DNA of 64,000 nucleotides from B30-G6 sp963701385 (GCA_963701385.1 CAVOZW010000009.1:186001-250000), one strand, 5' to 3'. Counted from the stretch's first letter, positions 17,818 to 26,771 are shown. Notes: a model not told the origin generated them from the sequence alone. Numbers and translations are program-made.

Positions 17818-18024
17818 TCATTTTCCTTTCGGGTTTTTAGTGGTACACTGACAATTACCAAATTTCTTTTCCATTTTGATCTTTTCCATAATCGTAGATA
17901 CCCCGTTATCCCGATAATCTTTCTCGATGTCTTCACCGGAATATCCGAAACAATAGCATATTAAATCGTTCACAAGATCTTCCTTAAAGTTGGTTTTTTT
18001 CAGGGTGTTGATAGATGGAGATAT
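17818..18024 (-). pseudogene. C-terminal remnant of a BFD/CopZ-type [2Fe-2S] protein
   Basis: The frame holds ICYCFGYSGEDIEKDY followed by a STIMEKIKMEKKFGNCQC segment and ends KNPKGK. The C-x-C...C-x-C spacing is that of bacterioferritin-associated-ferredoxin-like [2Fe-2S] domains of metallochaperones. An in-frame stop lies directly upstream and no start or N-terminal domain is present, so it is a fragment. The family call rests on motif recollection. Confidence 0.5.
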
Positions 18025-18138
18025 TCACGGTTAGACCCAATTACAGATATTACCTCAATTCTTAGTCCTGGCGCCACCCTCAATATACGTGAGCGTGAAA
18101 ATCCGGTCCCAGGTCCGCTGCCAGATCTTCATACACTC

Positions 18139-18432
18139 TTAAAGATCCATGTATGGTGCTGATAGCACAATATTGGCCTGCTTGTGCCAGCGGTCAATGT
18201 CGTCGTCAACCGTCAAGCCGGAATCCTTCAAGTATTCGATGGCACGATTCAGGGTTTTAAGTTTGAAATTATCAGCACGAATGTCTATGAAGTAAGGGGC
18301 ATCTTCTTTGATATTGGTAAAATTAACGGATAGGCGTTCTGCAATTTCATTGACCCGGGACCATAAAGTTTCCATACAGGTCGGGCAGTATTTAGATGTG
18401 TACTGGTTTCCGCACCATTCACATGGTTTCAT
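18139..18432 (-). CDS. Zinc-ribbon hypothetical protein
   Basis: The 97-residue protein starts MKPCEWCGNQYTSKYCPTC, giving a C-x2-C...C-x2-C zinc ribbon at residues 4-19, followed by a mostly helical, charged body. The ATG at 18432 lies 13 bases after the stop of the upstream RHH-like gene, so the two form a pair. Function is unknown; it may be a nucleic-acid-binding partner of its neighbour. Confidence 0.6.
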   Translation of the reverse strand: MKPCEWCGNQYTSKYCPTCMETLWSRVNEIAERLSVNFTNIKEDAPYFIDIRADNFKLKTLNRAIEYLKDSGLTVDDDIDRWHKQANIVLSAPYMDL

Positions 18433-18445
18433 AAATATCCAACTA

Positions 18446-18640
18446 CTACTCTTTTTCCTTACGCCAGTCGATGCCGTGCTCCTGGAGCAGCTTTTCGGCA
18501 CCTTTTTTTAATAGGCCGGATACGTTGGTAAACTCTTTGTCGGCGAGCTTCTCCAACGCTTTTTTCATTCGGGGATCCATTCTGATGCTAACTGGCAGGA
18601 CCATAATCTCATAATTATTGAGTTTGGTAGTTTCTGTCAA
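18446..18640 (-). CDS. Ribbon-helix-helix-like small protein
   Basis: The 64-residue protein contains LPVSIRMDPRMKKALEKLA followed by SGLLKKGAEKLLQEHG. A short strand then two helices fit a MetJ/Arc (CopG) DNA-binding fold. The start is uncertain: TTG at 18640 gives 64 residues and ATG at 18604 gives 52. It precedes the zinc-ribbon gene and could regulate the pair. The fold call is by pattern only. Confidence 0.55.
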   Translation of the reverse strand: MTETTKLNNYEIMVLPVSIRMDPRMKKALEKLADKEFTNVSGLLKKGAEKLLQEHGIDWRKEKE

Positions 18641-18702
18641 ATCTTTTTTATTGATACGTAGTTCATTGTAGTTTGATATAGTGTATAAGTCAACAATAAC
18701 TC

Positions 18703-18890
18703 CAAACCACAGTGAGGGGTTAGGTGATTTTAGGTTTCATGATCTTCGGCACACCTTCGCTAGTCAGTTGATCATGCGGGGAGGGCTCTCAAAGAAGCGC
18801 AAGAACTGTTTGGTCACAAGAACATCAGGATAACCATGAGGTATGCGCACCTCAGCCAGGAAAATAAAAAAAGAGCCGTCAATCATCAGT
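18703..18890 (+). pseudogene. Tyrosine recombinase (integrase) C-terminal remnant, frameshifted
   Basis: The + strand encodes FRFHDLRHTFASQLIMRGG. After a frameshift near 18783 it encodes KEAQELFGHKNIRITMRYAH and LSQENKKRAV. These supply the HxxR box, the LxGH box and the active-site tyrosine of phage/integron-type recombinases in proper order. There is no N-terminal half. It marks a past mobile element at the edge of the AT-rich island. Confidence 0.85.
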
Positions 18891-18911
18891 CCTGCTTTTA
18901 TGAATTGTCTT

Positions 18912-19274
18912 TTATGCACGTAACCATGCCACAGCTTCTGCCTTATCTCGGAACACATTGGTTTCGGTCAGGTCGGTATTACGGAAGACTTCATAAACAC
19001 GTGACACACCGAAGGACAAATCCTCGTTGACCAGCATGGCGACCTTGGCCGGTTGTTTGTCCGCAGCGGATGCGTAGGAGGCAAGTTCGAGGACTTCATT
19101 CTGGGAGAAAGTAAAGCTGGAATCTTGAAAATCCCACAGACGGACGCTGTGTAAGTATCCGGATGAATTTCGAATCTGGTCCAGAATCAGCTTTATACCG
19201 TTGACATCGGGCTCACCCTTGATGGACACCACCAGGATACCCTGCATCTCGGAAATATCAAACGTCATAGGCAT
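18912..19274 (-). CDS. STAS/SpoIIAA-like protein
   Basis: The 120-residue protein alternates strands and helices: FDISEMQGILVVSIKGEPD, then VRLWDFQDSSFTFSQNE, then KVAMLVNEDLSFGVSRVYEV, ending EAVAWLRA. This pattern resembles the SpoIIAA-like/STAS family of small deltaproteobacterial proteins, with no known enzyme activity. GAGG precedes the start. It is monocistronic, on the minus strand facing the integrase remnant. Confidence 0.6.
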   Translation of the reverse strand: MPMTFDISEMQGILVVSIKGEPDVNGIKLILDQIRNSSGYLHSVRLWDFQDSSFTFSQNEVLELASYASAADKQPAKVAMLVNEDLSFGVSRVYEVFRNTDLTETNVFRDKAEAVAWLRA

Positions 19275-19717
19275 TGGGTGAGACCTCGATCAAAGCAACG
19301 AATCCTGATTCAAAGGATCAGACTTTGGTTTTCCCCATCGGGGGTTTCACAATAAATATGGACCAAGAATTTAGGAAGCCATAAGGCTTTTGGGCTTGAG
19401 GCTGAAATGCCTGGCGCTAGAACCGATCAGGCTCGTGAAACATTCAGATTTTAATATGGCTTTTTCATTTCAGGATGTCAATGACAATCGCTTATCGGTA
19501 TCGAAGGACAAGGGCTTTAAAACAGGCTGGGATACTTGATAAAAGACAAACGGACAGCTTTTCGGATTGGGTGCGACAGCATCCGGTTTCATTGCATCGG
19601 GGTTCGATTTTATTCTTGACTATTTGCCCTTGTAGCTGTAATTTAGCTTCAAATCAGCTTTGACAAATGAATGATGTTTCGTTCACAAGATGACCCGTAT
19701 TGGAAAAGGAGGCACAG
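19275..19717. other. Intergenic region upstream of the TRAP operon
   Basis: No credible gene is seen. The region separates a minus-strand gene from the + strand transporter operon and must hold both promoters. I could not fix clear -35/-10 pairs. Confidence 0.4.
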
Positions 19718-20797
19718 ATGATTAAAAAACTATCCATAATATTAACGGTCTCTCTGGTCAGTCTAAGTTTCTTTTTGGGGATTGCACTTGCCGCAGGACC
19801 ATCATTGGATGCCTGGAAGCCGGCGTTTGATCCTTCCACCGCCAAGTATCGTTGCATTGTATCCAATGTTTCACACCCGGTCATCAAGGGTGTCTACACT
19901 GGATTTGCCATTCGGGATGAACTCTGGAAGCGGACCAACGGGCAAATCTATCTCGACTACAAGCCTTTTTCCATGCTGGGCGGCGAAGTGGAAGTTCTCA
20001 ATCAGCTTCAAATGGGCGCCATCCAGGGCATGGGCGTCAGTTCGGTTGCTGCGACCAACCTGGGTCCGCGGTTTGGGGTCGTCAATCTGCCTTTTCTGAT
20101 CAACTCTTTCGATAAACTGAGCAAGTTTGTCAACAACGAGAATCTGTATAACCATTTCCTAATGGCCATGGACCACCAGGGCATCACCGGACTCGGCATC
20201 ACCGGTTATGGCAGTTACGGATGGGCCACCACCACACCGGTCCGAACCCTGGCGGATGCCAAAAAGATCAAGTTCAGAACCGCCGAAGCCATCGTCAACC
20301 AGATTCTTTACAGGGAGTGGGGCTTCAACCCCGTGGCCATGCCCTGGCCGGATGTCCCGGTAGCTCTGAAACAGGGTGTCATCGAAGGTCTCGACCATAC
20401 CCCCATGGTCTGTAACATCACCAAGAAATTTGAGGTAGCAAAGTACTATACGTATATCAACTATGCCCAGGGGCTCTTTATCTGGATTTTCAACAAAGCC
20501 TGGCTCGACAAATTGCCGGCTGACCTGCACCAGACCTTTGTGGAAGTGGTGCGCGATGTTTGTGCCGATATCAACAAACAAAGTGAACAGCAGGAAAAGG
20601 ATGAGATCGCCAAAGCAACAGCTGATGGCATCGAGTTTATCACTTTGTCTGATGCAGCCATGGAAGTTCTCCAGAGAAAAGGCGATGTTGCCCATCAAAA
20701 AATGGCCGCCGAAATCAACAAGCTCTATTCAAGCGATACTTACCGACCGACCAATTACCTGAAAGAGGTGCAGGACTTTATGGGCTACAAACCATAA
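19718..20797 (+). CDS. dctP: TRAP transporter solute-binding protein (DctP family)
   Basis: The 359-residue periplasmic protein has a signal peptide MIKKLSIILTVSLVSLSFFL ending ALA-A. It has the DctP core, with LPFLINSFDKL, VRTLADAKKIKFRTAE and the substrate-contacting arginine in KIKFR. The ATG at 19718 is chosen because AAAGGAGG lies 8 bases upstream; a TTG 18 bases earlier has no such site. DctP proteins capture organic acids for a Na+-coupled permease. The ligand is unknown; the downstream glutaryl-CoA genes make a dicarboxylate such as glutarate plausible. Confidence 0.9.
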   Translation: MIKKLSIILTVSLVSLSFFLGIALAAGPSLDAWKPAFDPSTAKYRCIVSNVSHPVIKGVYTGFAIRDELWKRTNGQIYLDYKPFSMLGGEVEVLNQLQMGAIQGMGVSSVAATNLGPRFGVVNLPFLINSFDKLSKFVNNENLYNHFLMAMDHQGITGLGITGYGSYGWATTTPVRTLADAKKIKFRTAEAIVNQILYREWGFNPVAMPWPDVPVALKQGVIEGLDHTPMVCNITKKFEVAKYYTYINYAQGLFIWIFNKAWLDKLPADLHQTFVEVVRDVCADINKQSEQQEKDEIAKATADGIEFITLSDAAMEVLQRKGDVAHQKMAAEINKLYSSDTYRPTNYLKEVQDFMGYKP

Positions 20798-20817
20798 TAC
20801 CTGCAATAGTAAACATG

Positions 20818-20851
20818 AAAGGGGCTTGGGATATACCGGGCCCCTTTTGTC
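20818..20851 (+). terminator. Terminator or attenuator between dctP and dctQ
   Basis: AAAGGGGC (20818-20825) pairs with GCCCCTTT (20840-20847) and is followed by TTGTCTTGTT. It lies between the binding-protein gene and the permease genes, so it may reduce permease transcript relative to the more abundant binding protein. Confidence 0.75.
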
Positions 20852-20870
20852 TTGTTCTTAGAGGTTATCG

Positions 20871-21371
20871 ATGATTGAAAAAACACTCGGAATATTAGAC
20901 AGGATCTTGAGCTTTTTTGAGGATTGGACCTTGTTCGTAGCCGTGATGGTCGCCCTGACGGCTCTTTTTGTCAACGTGGTGATGCGGTATGGGTTCAATT
21001 ACACGCTGGCCTGGTCTGAAGAACTGGTGCGGGAGGTGATTATTTATACGACACTCATCGGCTGCAGTGCAGCGATCAAGCAGCGTAAAATGATCAAGAT
21101 CGATGCATCGGTCCAACTGCTACCGAAACTGAAAGTGCCGCTCAATTTTTTCAGTAATCTGGTTACCCTGATATTTGCATCCATGATGATCTATTACGGC
21201 TGGCTCATGGCGGCTCTCCAATATCGGACCCATCAAAAAACCATCATCATGCAGATTCCCCTGGCATATCTCTACGCCGTACTGCCGTTGATGGGTACCC
21301 TGATGTTTATCCGAACCCTGCAGGTTATTTACCAGGATGTCATGGAATTGAAAAACAAAGACATGGCCTAA
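20871..21371 (+). CDS. dctQ: TRAP transporter small permease (DctQ family)
   Basis: The 166-residue membrane protein has four hydrophobic segments and the DctQ landmark YTLAWSEELVREVIIYTTLIG, with a conserved tryptophan-serine-glutamate before helix 2. It pairs with DctM. It lies between the attenuator hairpin and dctM. Confidence 0.9.
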   Translation: MIEKTLGILDRILSFFEDWTLFVAVMVALTALFVNVVMRYGFNYTLAWSEELVREVIIYTTLIGCSAAIKQRKMIKIDASVQLLPKLKVPLNFFSNLVTLIFASMMIYYGWLMAALQYRTHQKTIIMQIPLAYLYAVLPLMGTLMFIRTLQVIYQDVMELKNKDMA

Positions 21372-21428
21372 CAACGACCAAACGCGTATGACGCCGCAAC
21401 ACAGGCTATAAAAACCGCGCCAGAGGAA

Positions 21429-21445
21429 CCCGCCCGGCAGGCGGG
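21429..21445 (+). repeat. GC-rich hairpin between dctQ and dctM
   Basis: CCCGCC-CGGCA-GGCGGG forms a perfect 6-bp stem in the 147-base dctQ-dctM gap. There is no T tract, so it is more likely an mRNA-stability or processing structure than a terminator. Confidence 0.5.
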
Positions 21446-21518
21446 GGTGAATGGTGCAAAATGTATATTTATGATCGACCACCGAACCAATTTAAGCTTG
21501 TATGAGGAGAGTCCCTGA

Positions 21519-22814
21519 ATGGAAACCAGCGACATTATCATCCTTTCGATCCTGCTGGGTTGCATGGCAACCTATATTCCCGTGTTTATGTGCCTCTTTT
21601 TCACGGCTGCACTCGGATTCATTTTATTCACGGATCTGCCCCTGTTATTGCTCGCGCAAACCCTTTTTCGCTCCATGGATAATTTCGCTCTGGTGGTGGT
21701 TTTGTTTTTTATTCTTTGCGGGAATATTATGACGGCCGGGAGTATCGTCGAGAAACTCATCAAGGTTGCCAATGCGCTGGTGAGCTGGCTGCCGGGTGGC
21801 CTGGGCATGGCCGGTGTCCTGGCCTGCGGGTTGTTCGGTGCGATTTCCGGATCGACGGTGGCCACCGTGGTGGCACTGGGTGGATTTATGATTCCCGCGT
21901 TGATCAAAAACGGCTACCCGGAAAAATACACCATCGGACTGATGACCACCTCCCCCAATTTAGGTGTCATCATTCCTCCCAGTATCGGTATGATTCTCTT
22001 CAGCATGATCAGCAACGTATCCCTGGAAGGTCTTTTCCTGACCGGTTTTTTACCGGGTATCTTGATTATGATCGGTGTGTGTGTTTACACCTATCTCACA
22101 TTCCGCAAGCGGACCGAAATTACACGAATGCCGATTCCAAACCTTAGAGAAACCCTGGCAGTCTTGAAGGAGGGCTTCTGGTCACTGATGCTGCCGGTCA
22201 TTATTTTCGGCGGCATTTTTTCGGGTGCATTCACAGCCAATGAAGCGGCCGTCGTGGCTTGCGTATATGCGTTTATTGTCGAGATTTTCATCCATAAATC
22301 CATGAAATTGAGCCAGGTCAAGGCGATCACGATTTCATCGGCCGTTACATCGGCGACACTGTTGATCATCGTTGCGGGCGCCACCTGTTTCGGCCGATTG
22401 CTCACGCTGGAAAGCATACCGGGGCGGATTACTGAAACCGTTCTATCCGCCATTCAATCTCCGATGCTGTTTTTGTTTGCCATGAACATCTTACTTTTGT
22501 TTGTGGGGATGTTCATGGATATTATTTCGGCGACCATGATTCTTGGGCCTGTCTTTCTGCCGATGCTGAATGCCTTTGATATCAGCTGGATGCATTTCGG
22601 GCTTATTATGACCGTCAACCTTGCCATCGGGTATTGCACACCGCCAATGGGTGTCAGCTTGTATATTACCGGTGCCATGACCAATCGAAATCTCATCTAT
22701 GTGTCCAAAGCGGTGGTCCCTTTCATCATTATCCAGATGATTGTGCTGGGTATCATTACCTATATGCCGGATATGGTGCTCTGGTTGCCTAAATTTTTCG
22801 GATATCTCGAATAA
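21519..22814 (+). CDS. dctM: TRAP transporter large permease (DctM family)
   Basis: This 431-residue protein has about 12 hydrophobic segments. The DctM landmarks are GLFGAISGSTVATVVALGG near the middle of the first repeat, then SPNLGVIIPPSIGMILF, NEAAVVACVYA and YCTPPMGVSLYI. It is the Na+-driven transport subunit of the TRAP system. GAGGAGAG lies upstream. Confidence 0.93.
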   Translation: METSDIIILSILLGCMATYIPVFMCLFFTAALGFILFTDLPLLLLAQTLFRSMDNFALVVVLFFILCGNIMTAGSIVEKLIKVANALVSWLPGGLGMAGVLACGLFGAISGSTVATVVALGGFMIPALIKNGYPEKYTIGLMTTSPNLGVIIPPSIGMILFSMISNVSLEGLFLTGFLPGILIMIGVCVYTYLTFRKRTEITRMPIPNLRETLAVLKEGFWSLMLPVIIFGGIFSGAFTANEAAVVACVYAFIVEIFIHKSMKLSQVKAITISSAVTSATLLIIVAGATCFGRLLTLESIPGRITETVLSAIQSPMLFLFAMNILLLFVGMFMDIISATMILGPVFLPMLNAFDISWMHFGLIMTVNLAIGYCTPPMGVSLYITGAMTNRNLIYVSKAVVPFIIIQMIVLGIITYMPDMVLWLPKFFGYLE

Positions 22815-22952
22815 ATTCGTTGAACCGTAAGCGCGCGCGCTGATCATGTGGTTTGGCGCTATGTTTTCGCAGCCAATCGTGCGCTCGTCATAAAGAAAAA
22901 CACTAACATTCAAAATGTCATTATAAATGCCAGAGAACCAGGAGGATGTTGA

Positions 22953-24116
22953 ATGGATTTTGAACTCTCCAAAGAATTGGAAATGCTAAGGAAAGCCGTG
23001 CGGGAGTTTGCAAACAAAAAAATTGCGCCCTATGCCGACCAGTGGGACGCCGAACATTACTTTCCTTATAAGGAAGTTATCAAACCCATGGGTGAGCTTG
23101 GATTTTTCGGCACCGTGATTCCGGAAGAATATGATGGGGACGATATGGGGTGGCTGGCAGCTGCAGTGGTTACCGAGGAGATCGCCAGAGCGTCGAGTTC
23201 ATTGCGGGTTCAGATCAACATGCAGACCTTGGGGTGTGCGTATACCATACTGAGCTATGGCTCGGACGACATCAAAGCCAAATACATTCCAAAACTTGTG
23301 TCTGCGGACTATATCGGTGGCTTCGGTATTACCGAATCGGATGCCGGATCCGATGTCATGGCCATGACGTCTACAGCCCAAGACCAAGGGGATCACTGGT
23401 TGTTGAACGGATCAAAAACCTGGATATCCAATGCCAACATAGCGGATATCATTATCTATTATGCCTATACAGACGTGTCCAAGGGCTCCAAAGGGCTGTC
23501 GGCCTTTGTTTTGGAGATGAAAAACTTTAACGGCGTCAAGACATCGGCATTGGAAAAAATGGGCTCCCATTCATCTCCCACCGGTGAAGTCTTTTTGGAT
23601 AACACACGGATTCCCAAAGAGAATATTCTGGGAAAACCAGGCGACGGCGCCAAGATCGTTTTCGGTTCCTTGAATCAAACCCGTATGTCGGCAGCAGCGG
23701 GCGCTGTGGGCGTTTCGCAAGCTTTTCTCGATATTGCCACGAAATACTGCAACGAAAGAAAACAGTTTGGTAAACCCATCGGACAATTCCAGATGAATCA
23801 GGACATGATCGCACAGATGGCGACCGAGATCGATGCCGCACGGCTTCTGGTATACAAGGCAGCCTGGCGAAAAGATCAGGGACACTTGAACAATGGCCTC
23901 GACGTTGCCAAGGCCAAGTATTTTGCCGGTGAAGTGGTCACCAAGTGTGCCAACTATGCCATGAAAATCCTGGGCGCCTACGGTTATTCCACCGAATATC
24001 CGGTGGCCCGTTTTTACAAGGACACCCCCACGTATTTTATCGTGGAAGGCTCGGCGAACATCTGCAAGTGGATTATTGCCCTGGATCAACTGGGGTATCG
24101 AAAGGCCAATCGCTAA
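22953..24116 (+). CDS. Glutaryl-CoA dehydrogenase-like acyl-CoA dehydrogenase, probably non-decarboxylating
   Basis: The 387-residue flavoenzyme has the acyl-CoA dehydrogenase motifs GGFGITESDAGSDVMAM (FAD/substrate loop) and RKQFGKPIGQFQMNQ. The catalytic glutamate is in FIVEGSANI near the C-terminus. The residue before that Glu is Val, where decarboxylating glutaryl-CoA dehydrogenases have Tyr. As I recall, the non-decarboxylating enzyme of Desulfococcus has the same change, and the overall sequence looks close to it. Such an enzyme makes glutaconyl-CoA. The GcdA-like decarboxylase subunit encoded 0.9 kb downstream supports this, and the TRAP genes upstream could supply substrate. Confidence 0.78.
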   Translation: MDFELSKELEMLRKAVREFANKKIAPYADQWDAEHYFPYKEVIKPMGELGFFGTVIPEEYDGDDMGWLAAAVVTEEIARASSSLRVQINMQTLGCAYTILSYGSDDIKAKYIPKLVSADYIGGFGITESDAGSDVMAMTSTAQDQGDHWLLNGSKTWISNANIADIIIYYAYTDVSKGSKGLSAFVLEMKNFNGVKTSALEKMGSHSSPTGEVFLDNTRIPKENILGKPGDGAKIVFGSLNQTRMSAAAGAVGVSQAFLDIATKYCNERKQFGKPIGQFQMNQDMIAQMATEIDAARLLVYKAAWRKDQGHLNNGLDVAKAKYFAGEVVTKCANYAMKILGAYGYSTEYPVARFYKDTPTYFIVEGSANICKWIIALDQLGYRKANR

Positions 24117-24231
24117 TACTCGCGCTGCGCGCTAGTACGGTATGCGGCTGCGCCGCTGATTTATTCTGCCTTCAGCCGGGTCACGTTCGTGTTTTCGGGA
24201 TAAAAAAAGGAGTTTCTTCAGGGGTATTGCT

Positions 24232-24627
24232 TTGGATAACGATCTGGTAGAGAAAACAAAAAAAACGGCCAAACTCTATTTCGAGGGCGTCGAAGATGAA
24301 CGTCCTTTCGATCTTTGGCGCTCATTTGACAAGTCCCTGGCAAAGGATCTCTCCCTCTTTATCACCGGCAGCATGTATGCCAGGGAAAAGATCCCGCACC
24401 GGACCAGGCAGTTGGTGACGATTGCCGCCCTGACGGTCCTGTCCCGCCCCGAGGAATTGAAACTGCATATCGAAGCGGCGTTGAATGTGGGCTGTTCGCC
24501 AGGTGAGATCGCCGAGACCATATTTCAAACCCTGGTGTACGGGGGTGTTCCGTCCGCCAATGCGGCCTTGAAGGTTTTGCGCAAGGTCCTGCAGGAAAAG
24601 GGCAGGTGGCCGATCGAAGAACAATAG
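24232..24627 (+). CDS. Carboxymuconolactone decarboxylase-family protein
   Basis: The 131-residue helical protein has the CMD core HRTRQLVTIAALTVLSR, with LKLHIEAALNVGCSPGEIAE and FQTLVYGGVPSANAAL. It lacks the CxxC pair of AhpD peroxidases, so it is not an AhpD. It lies between the acyl-CoA dehydrogenase and GcdA and may act on an intermediate of that path; its reaction is unknown. The initiator is probably TTG, preceded by AGGGG. Confidence 0.8.
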   Translation: MDNDLVEKTKKTAKLYFEGVEDERPFDLWRSFDKSLAKDLSLFITGSMYAREKIPHRTRQLVTIAALTVLSRPEELKLHIEAALNVGCSPGEIAETIFQTLVYGGVPSANAALKVLRKVLQEKGRWPIEEQ

Positions 24628-24644
24628 TCGTTTATATTGAAAAG

Positions 24645-24947
24645 AGGATCATCTCCAAAAGAGTTGATCCAAATTAAGGATTCAAGGATTCCAGGGGTCC
24701 AGGGTTCGAGTGAGATGACGTGAGGCATCAGCTGAATGCTTAAGAATTATAAGGAGTTATTGGAAACGCAGACGATGATATCCGGTGATCTGGATTATAT
24801 GAAGAAGGAAAAGCTTCAGGAATTAAGAGAGGAACTCGGTGATGTAGAGAGAATGCTAAAAGCGTTGATAAAATCTCTGGAAAGCAAACACTTGGATCCT
24901 TGAATCCTGGACTCCTTGAACCCTTTCTCCCAAAAATTGGGAGAAGA
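24645..24947 (+). repeat. ~300-bp dispersed repeat, copy A
   Basis: This is nearly identical to 33906-34209; a truncated copy lies at 35802-35860. It opens with a hairpin, GGATCATCTC-CAAAA-GAGTTGATCC (one mismatch), followed by a purine-rich GGATTCAAGGATTCCAGG tract. It carries a 55-codon frame and closes with a 9-bp stem TTCTCCCAA/TTGGGAGAA. The loop differs between the copies (AAA here, CTGA in B) while both stems are kept. Confidence 0.9.
24736..24903 (+). CDS. 55-residue helical protein inside repeat copy A
   Basis: The frame starts MLKNYKELLETQTMISGD and ends ESKHLDP. It has a heptad-like, highly charged middle (KKEKLQELREELGDVERMLK) that predicts one or two amphipathic helices or a coiled coil. 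GAGG lies 10-14 bases upstream. Its twin at 33997-34164 differs at four bases, every one a synonymous third position, so the amino-acid sequence is identical. That pattern suggests a real, selected protein. No family is recognised. Confidence 0.6.
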   Translation: MLKNYKELLETQTMISGDLDYMKKEKLQELREELGDVERMLKALIKSLESKHLDP

Positions 24948-24982
24948 TCCTGAAAAGATAAACTACCTAATGGAGTAGAATC

Positions 24983-26716
24983 ATGCGACCTTATTTTGAA
25001 AAAATGCCTGAGTTTGGAAAAGCGATCAGCCAGGGACAGACGCTAAGCACTCAAGAGAATGTTGAAAAGATCAAGGATGTGGAAGCGGGGATCGATGCGC
25101 AAGTGGAAAAAGTTAAAAATGTAGGTTTCCCGGAGGAGAAAATCAATGCCAGGGGCCAGATGACGGTCTGGCAAAGGCTTAAATATCTGGTGGATCCCGG
25201 AACATGGTGTCCCCTGCATACGCTTTACAACCCTGACGACAATGCCGAAGGGACGACCAATGTGTTTGACGGTTTGGGGAAAATCTCCGGCAAGTGGGCC
25301 GTAATCATCGGCTTTGACAACAAGCTTTTGGCCGGCGCCTGGGTGCCGGGACAGTATGAAAACATCCTGCGGGTCACCAACCTGTCCAAGCGATTGAACA
25401 TTCCCCTGGTATGGCTTGTCAACTGCAGTGGCGTCAAACTGACCGAGCAGGAAAAATTTTACGCGAATCGCCGGGGTGGCGGCACGACCTTTTTCCGCCA
25501 TGCCGAGCTCGAGCAGATGGGTATCCCTATTCTTGCCGCGATTTATGGCACGAATCCCGCGGGCGGCGGGTATCAGGGCATCAGCCCAACCATACTTTTC
25601 GCTCACAAGAACTGCAATATCGCCGTGGGTGGCGGCGGTATCTTGAGTGGTATGTCACCCAAGGGATATTTTGACGTGGAAGGCGCTGAGCAACTGATCA
25701 AAACCGCCAAACAGTACAAGGTGACACCGCCCGGATCCGTCAAGATTCACTACGATGAAACCGGCTTTTTCCGCTATGTTTACGAAGAAGAAACCGGTGT
25801 TCTGGACGGCTTGAAGGATTACATGAAGGATATGCCGGCCTATCACCCCAAGTTTTTCAGGGTGGCGGAACCCAAAGACCCACGTTTCCCGGCCGAAGAC
25901 CTTTACCGACTGGTTCCGTTCAATCAGAAACAGATGTATAACTTTGACGAAGTCCTGTCCCGTCTGGTGGACAACAGTGAACATATGGAGTTCAGACCGG
26001 ACTACGGCCCCGAGGTATACACGGGGATCGTTAAAATTGACGGGTTCCCCGTGGGGTGTATCGGCAACCGACAGGGTTTTTTGGGCATGGAATACCCTGA
26101 ATATGCCGACTATCCCGGCATCGGCGGGAAGCTCTACCGCCAGGGCCTCATCAAGATGAACGAGTTTGTCACACTCTGCGGGCGAGACCGCCTTCCGATT
26201 ATCTGGTTTCAGGATACATCGGGTATCGATGTGGGCGATATTGCCGAAAAAGCTGAATTGCTGGGCCTGGGACAAAGTCTTATTTACTCGATCCAGCAGA
26301 CAGATGTGCCTCAGATTCTGATATTGTTAAGAAAAGGTACGGCGGCGGCACATTACGTGATGGGAGGCCCCACAGCCAACCGTCACAACGCTTTTACCCT
26401 GGGTGTCGCCACCTCTGAAATCTATGTCATGCATGGTGAAACCGCTGCAGCAGCAAGTTTTTCTCGGCGTCTGGTCAAGGAAAAAGATGCCGGCAGGGAT
26501 CTTCAACCCGTCATCGATAAAATGAACCAGATGGCCCAGGAATACCATGATTATTCTAGGCCTCTATATTGTGCCCAGAAGGGGTTCGTAGACGAAGTCG
26601 CCAGGATGACGGATATCCGTAAATATATGATGGCCTTTACCGGTGCGGTCTATCAGAATCCGAAATCCATTTGCCCACAGCACCAGATGTTGTTGCCAAG
26701 GAGCATCAAGGGATAA
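24983..26716 (+). CDS. gcdA: Glutaconyl-CoA decarboxylase alpha (carboxyltransferase) subunit
   Basis: The 577-residue protein matches GcdA of the Na+-pumping glutaconyl-CoA decarboxylase in length and layout. Two crotonase-like carboxyltransferase halves carry NRRGGGTTFFRHAELEQMG, GTNPAGGGYQG, GIGGKLYRQGLIKMNEFVT and LRKGTAAAHYVMGG. It transfers CO2 from glutaconyl-CoA to biotin, yielding crotonyl-CoA. The beta (pump), gamma (biotin) and delta subunits are not in this window. It follows the glutaryl-CoA dehydrogenase-like gene, which supplies its substrate in the inferred pathway. GGAG precedes the ATG. Confidence 0.88.
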   Translation: MRPYFEKMPEFGKAISQGQTLSTQENVEKIKDVEAGIDAQVEKVKNVGFPEEKINARGQMTVWQRLKYLVDPGTWCPLHTLYNPDDNAEGTTNVFDGLGKISGKWAVIIGFDNKLLAGAWVPGQYENILRVTNLSKRLNIPLVWLVNCSGVKLTEQEKFYANRRGGGTTFFRHAELEQMGIPILAAIYGTNPAGGGYQGISPTILFAHKNCNIAVGGGGILSGMSPKGYFDVEGAEQLIKTAKQYKVTPPGSVKIHYDETGFFRYVYEEETGVLDGLKDYMKDMPAYHPKFFRVAEPKDPRFPAEDLYRLVPFNQKQMYNFDEVLSRLVDNSEHMEFRPDYGPEVYTGIVKIDGFPVGCIGNRQGFLGMEYPEYADYPGIGGKLYRQGLIKMNEFVTLCGRDRLPIIWFQDTSGIDVGDIAEKAELLGLGQSLIYSIQQTDVPQILILLRKGTAAAHYVMGGPTANRHNAFTLGVATSEIYVMHGETAAAASFSRRLVKEKDAGRDLQPVIDKMNQMAQEYHDYSRPLYCAQKGFVDEVARMTDIRKYMMAFTGAVYQNPKSICPQHQMLLPRSIKG

Positions 26717-26752
26717 ATCTGCCTGTGCCTGCGCACGAGGTATCTTTATTAC

Positions 26753-26771
26753 AAAATCGTGTTGCGATTTT
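26753..26771. repeat. Dispersed AAAATCG...CGATTTT hairpin
   Basis: A 7-bp perfect stem with a 5-base loop. It is related to the elements at 6022-6042 and 63889-63912. It may close the gcdA transcript or sit in the leader of the GH13 gene. Confidence 0.5.

Noticed and set aside
19475..19663. 62-codon frame upstream of dctP
   Set aside because: No ribosome site or family resemblance; likely chance.
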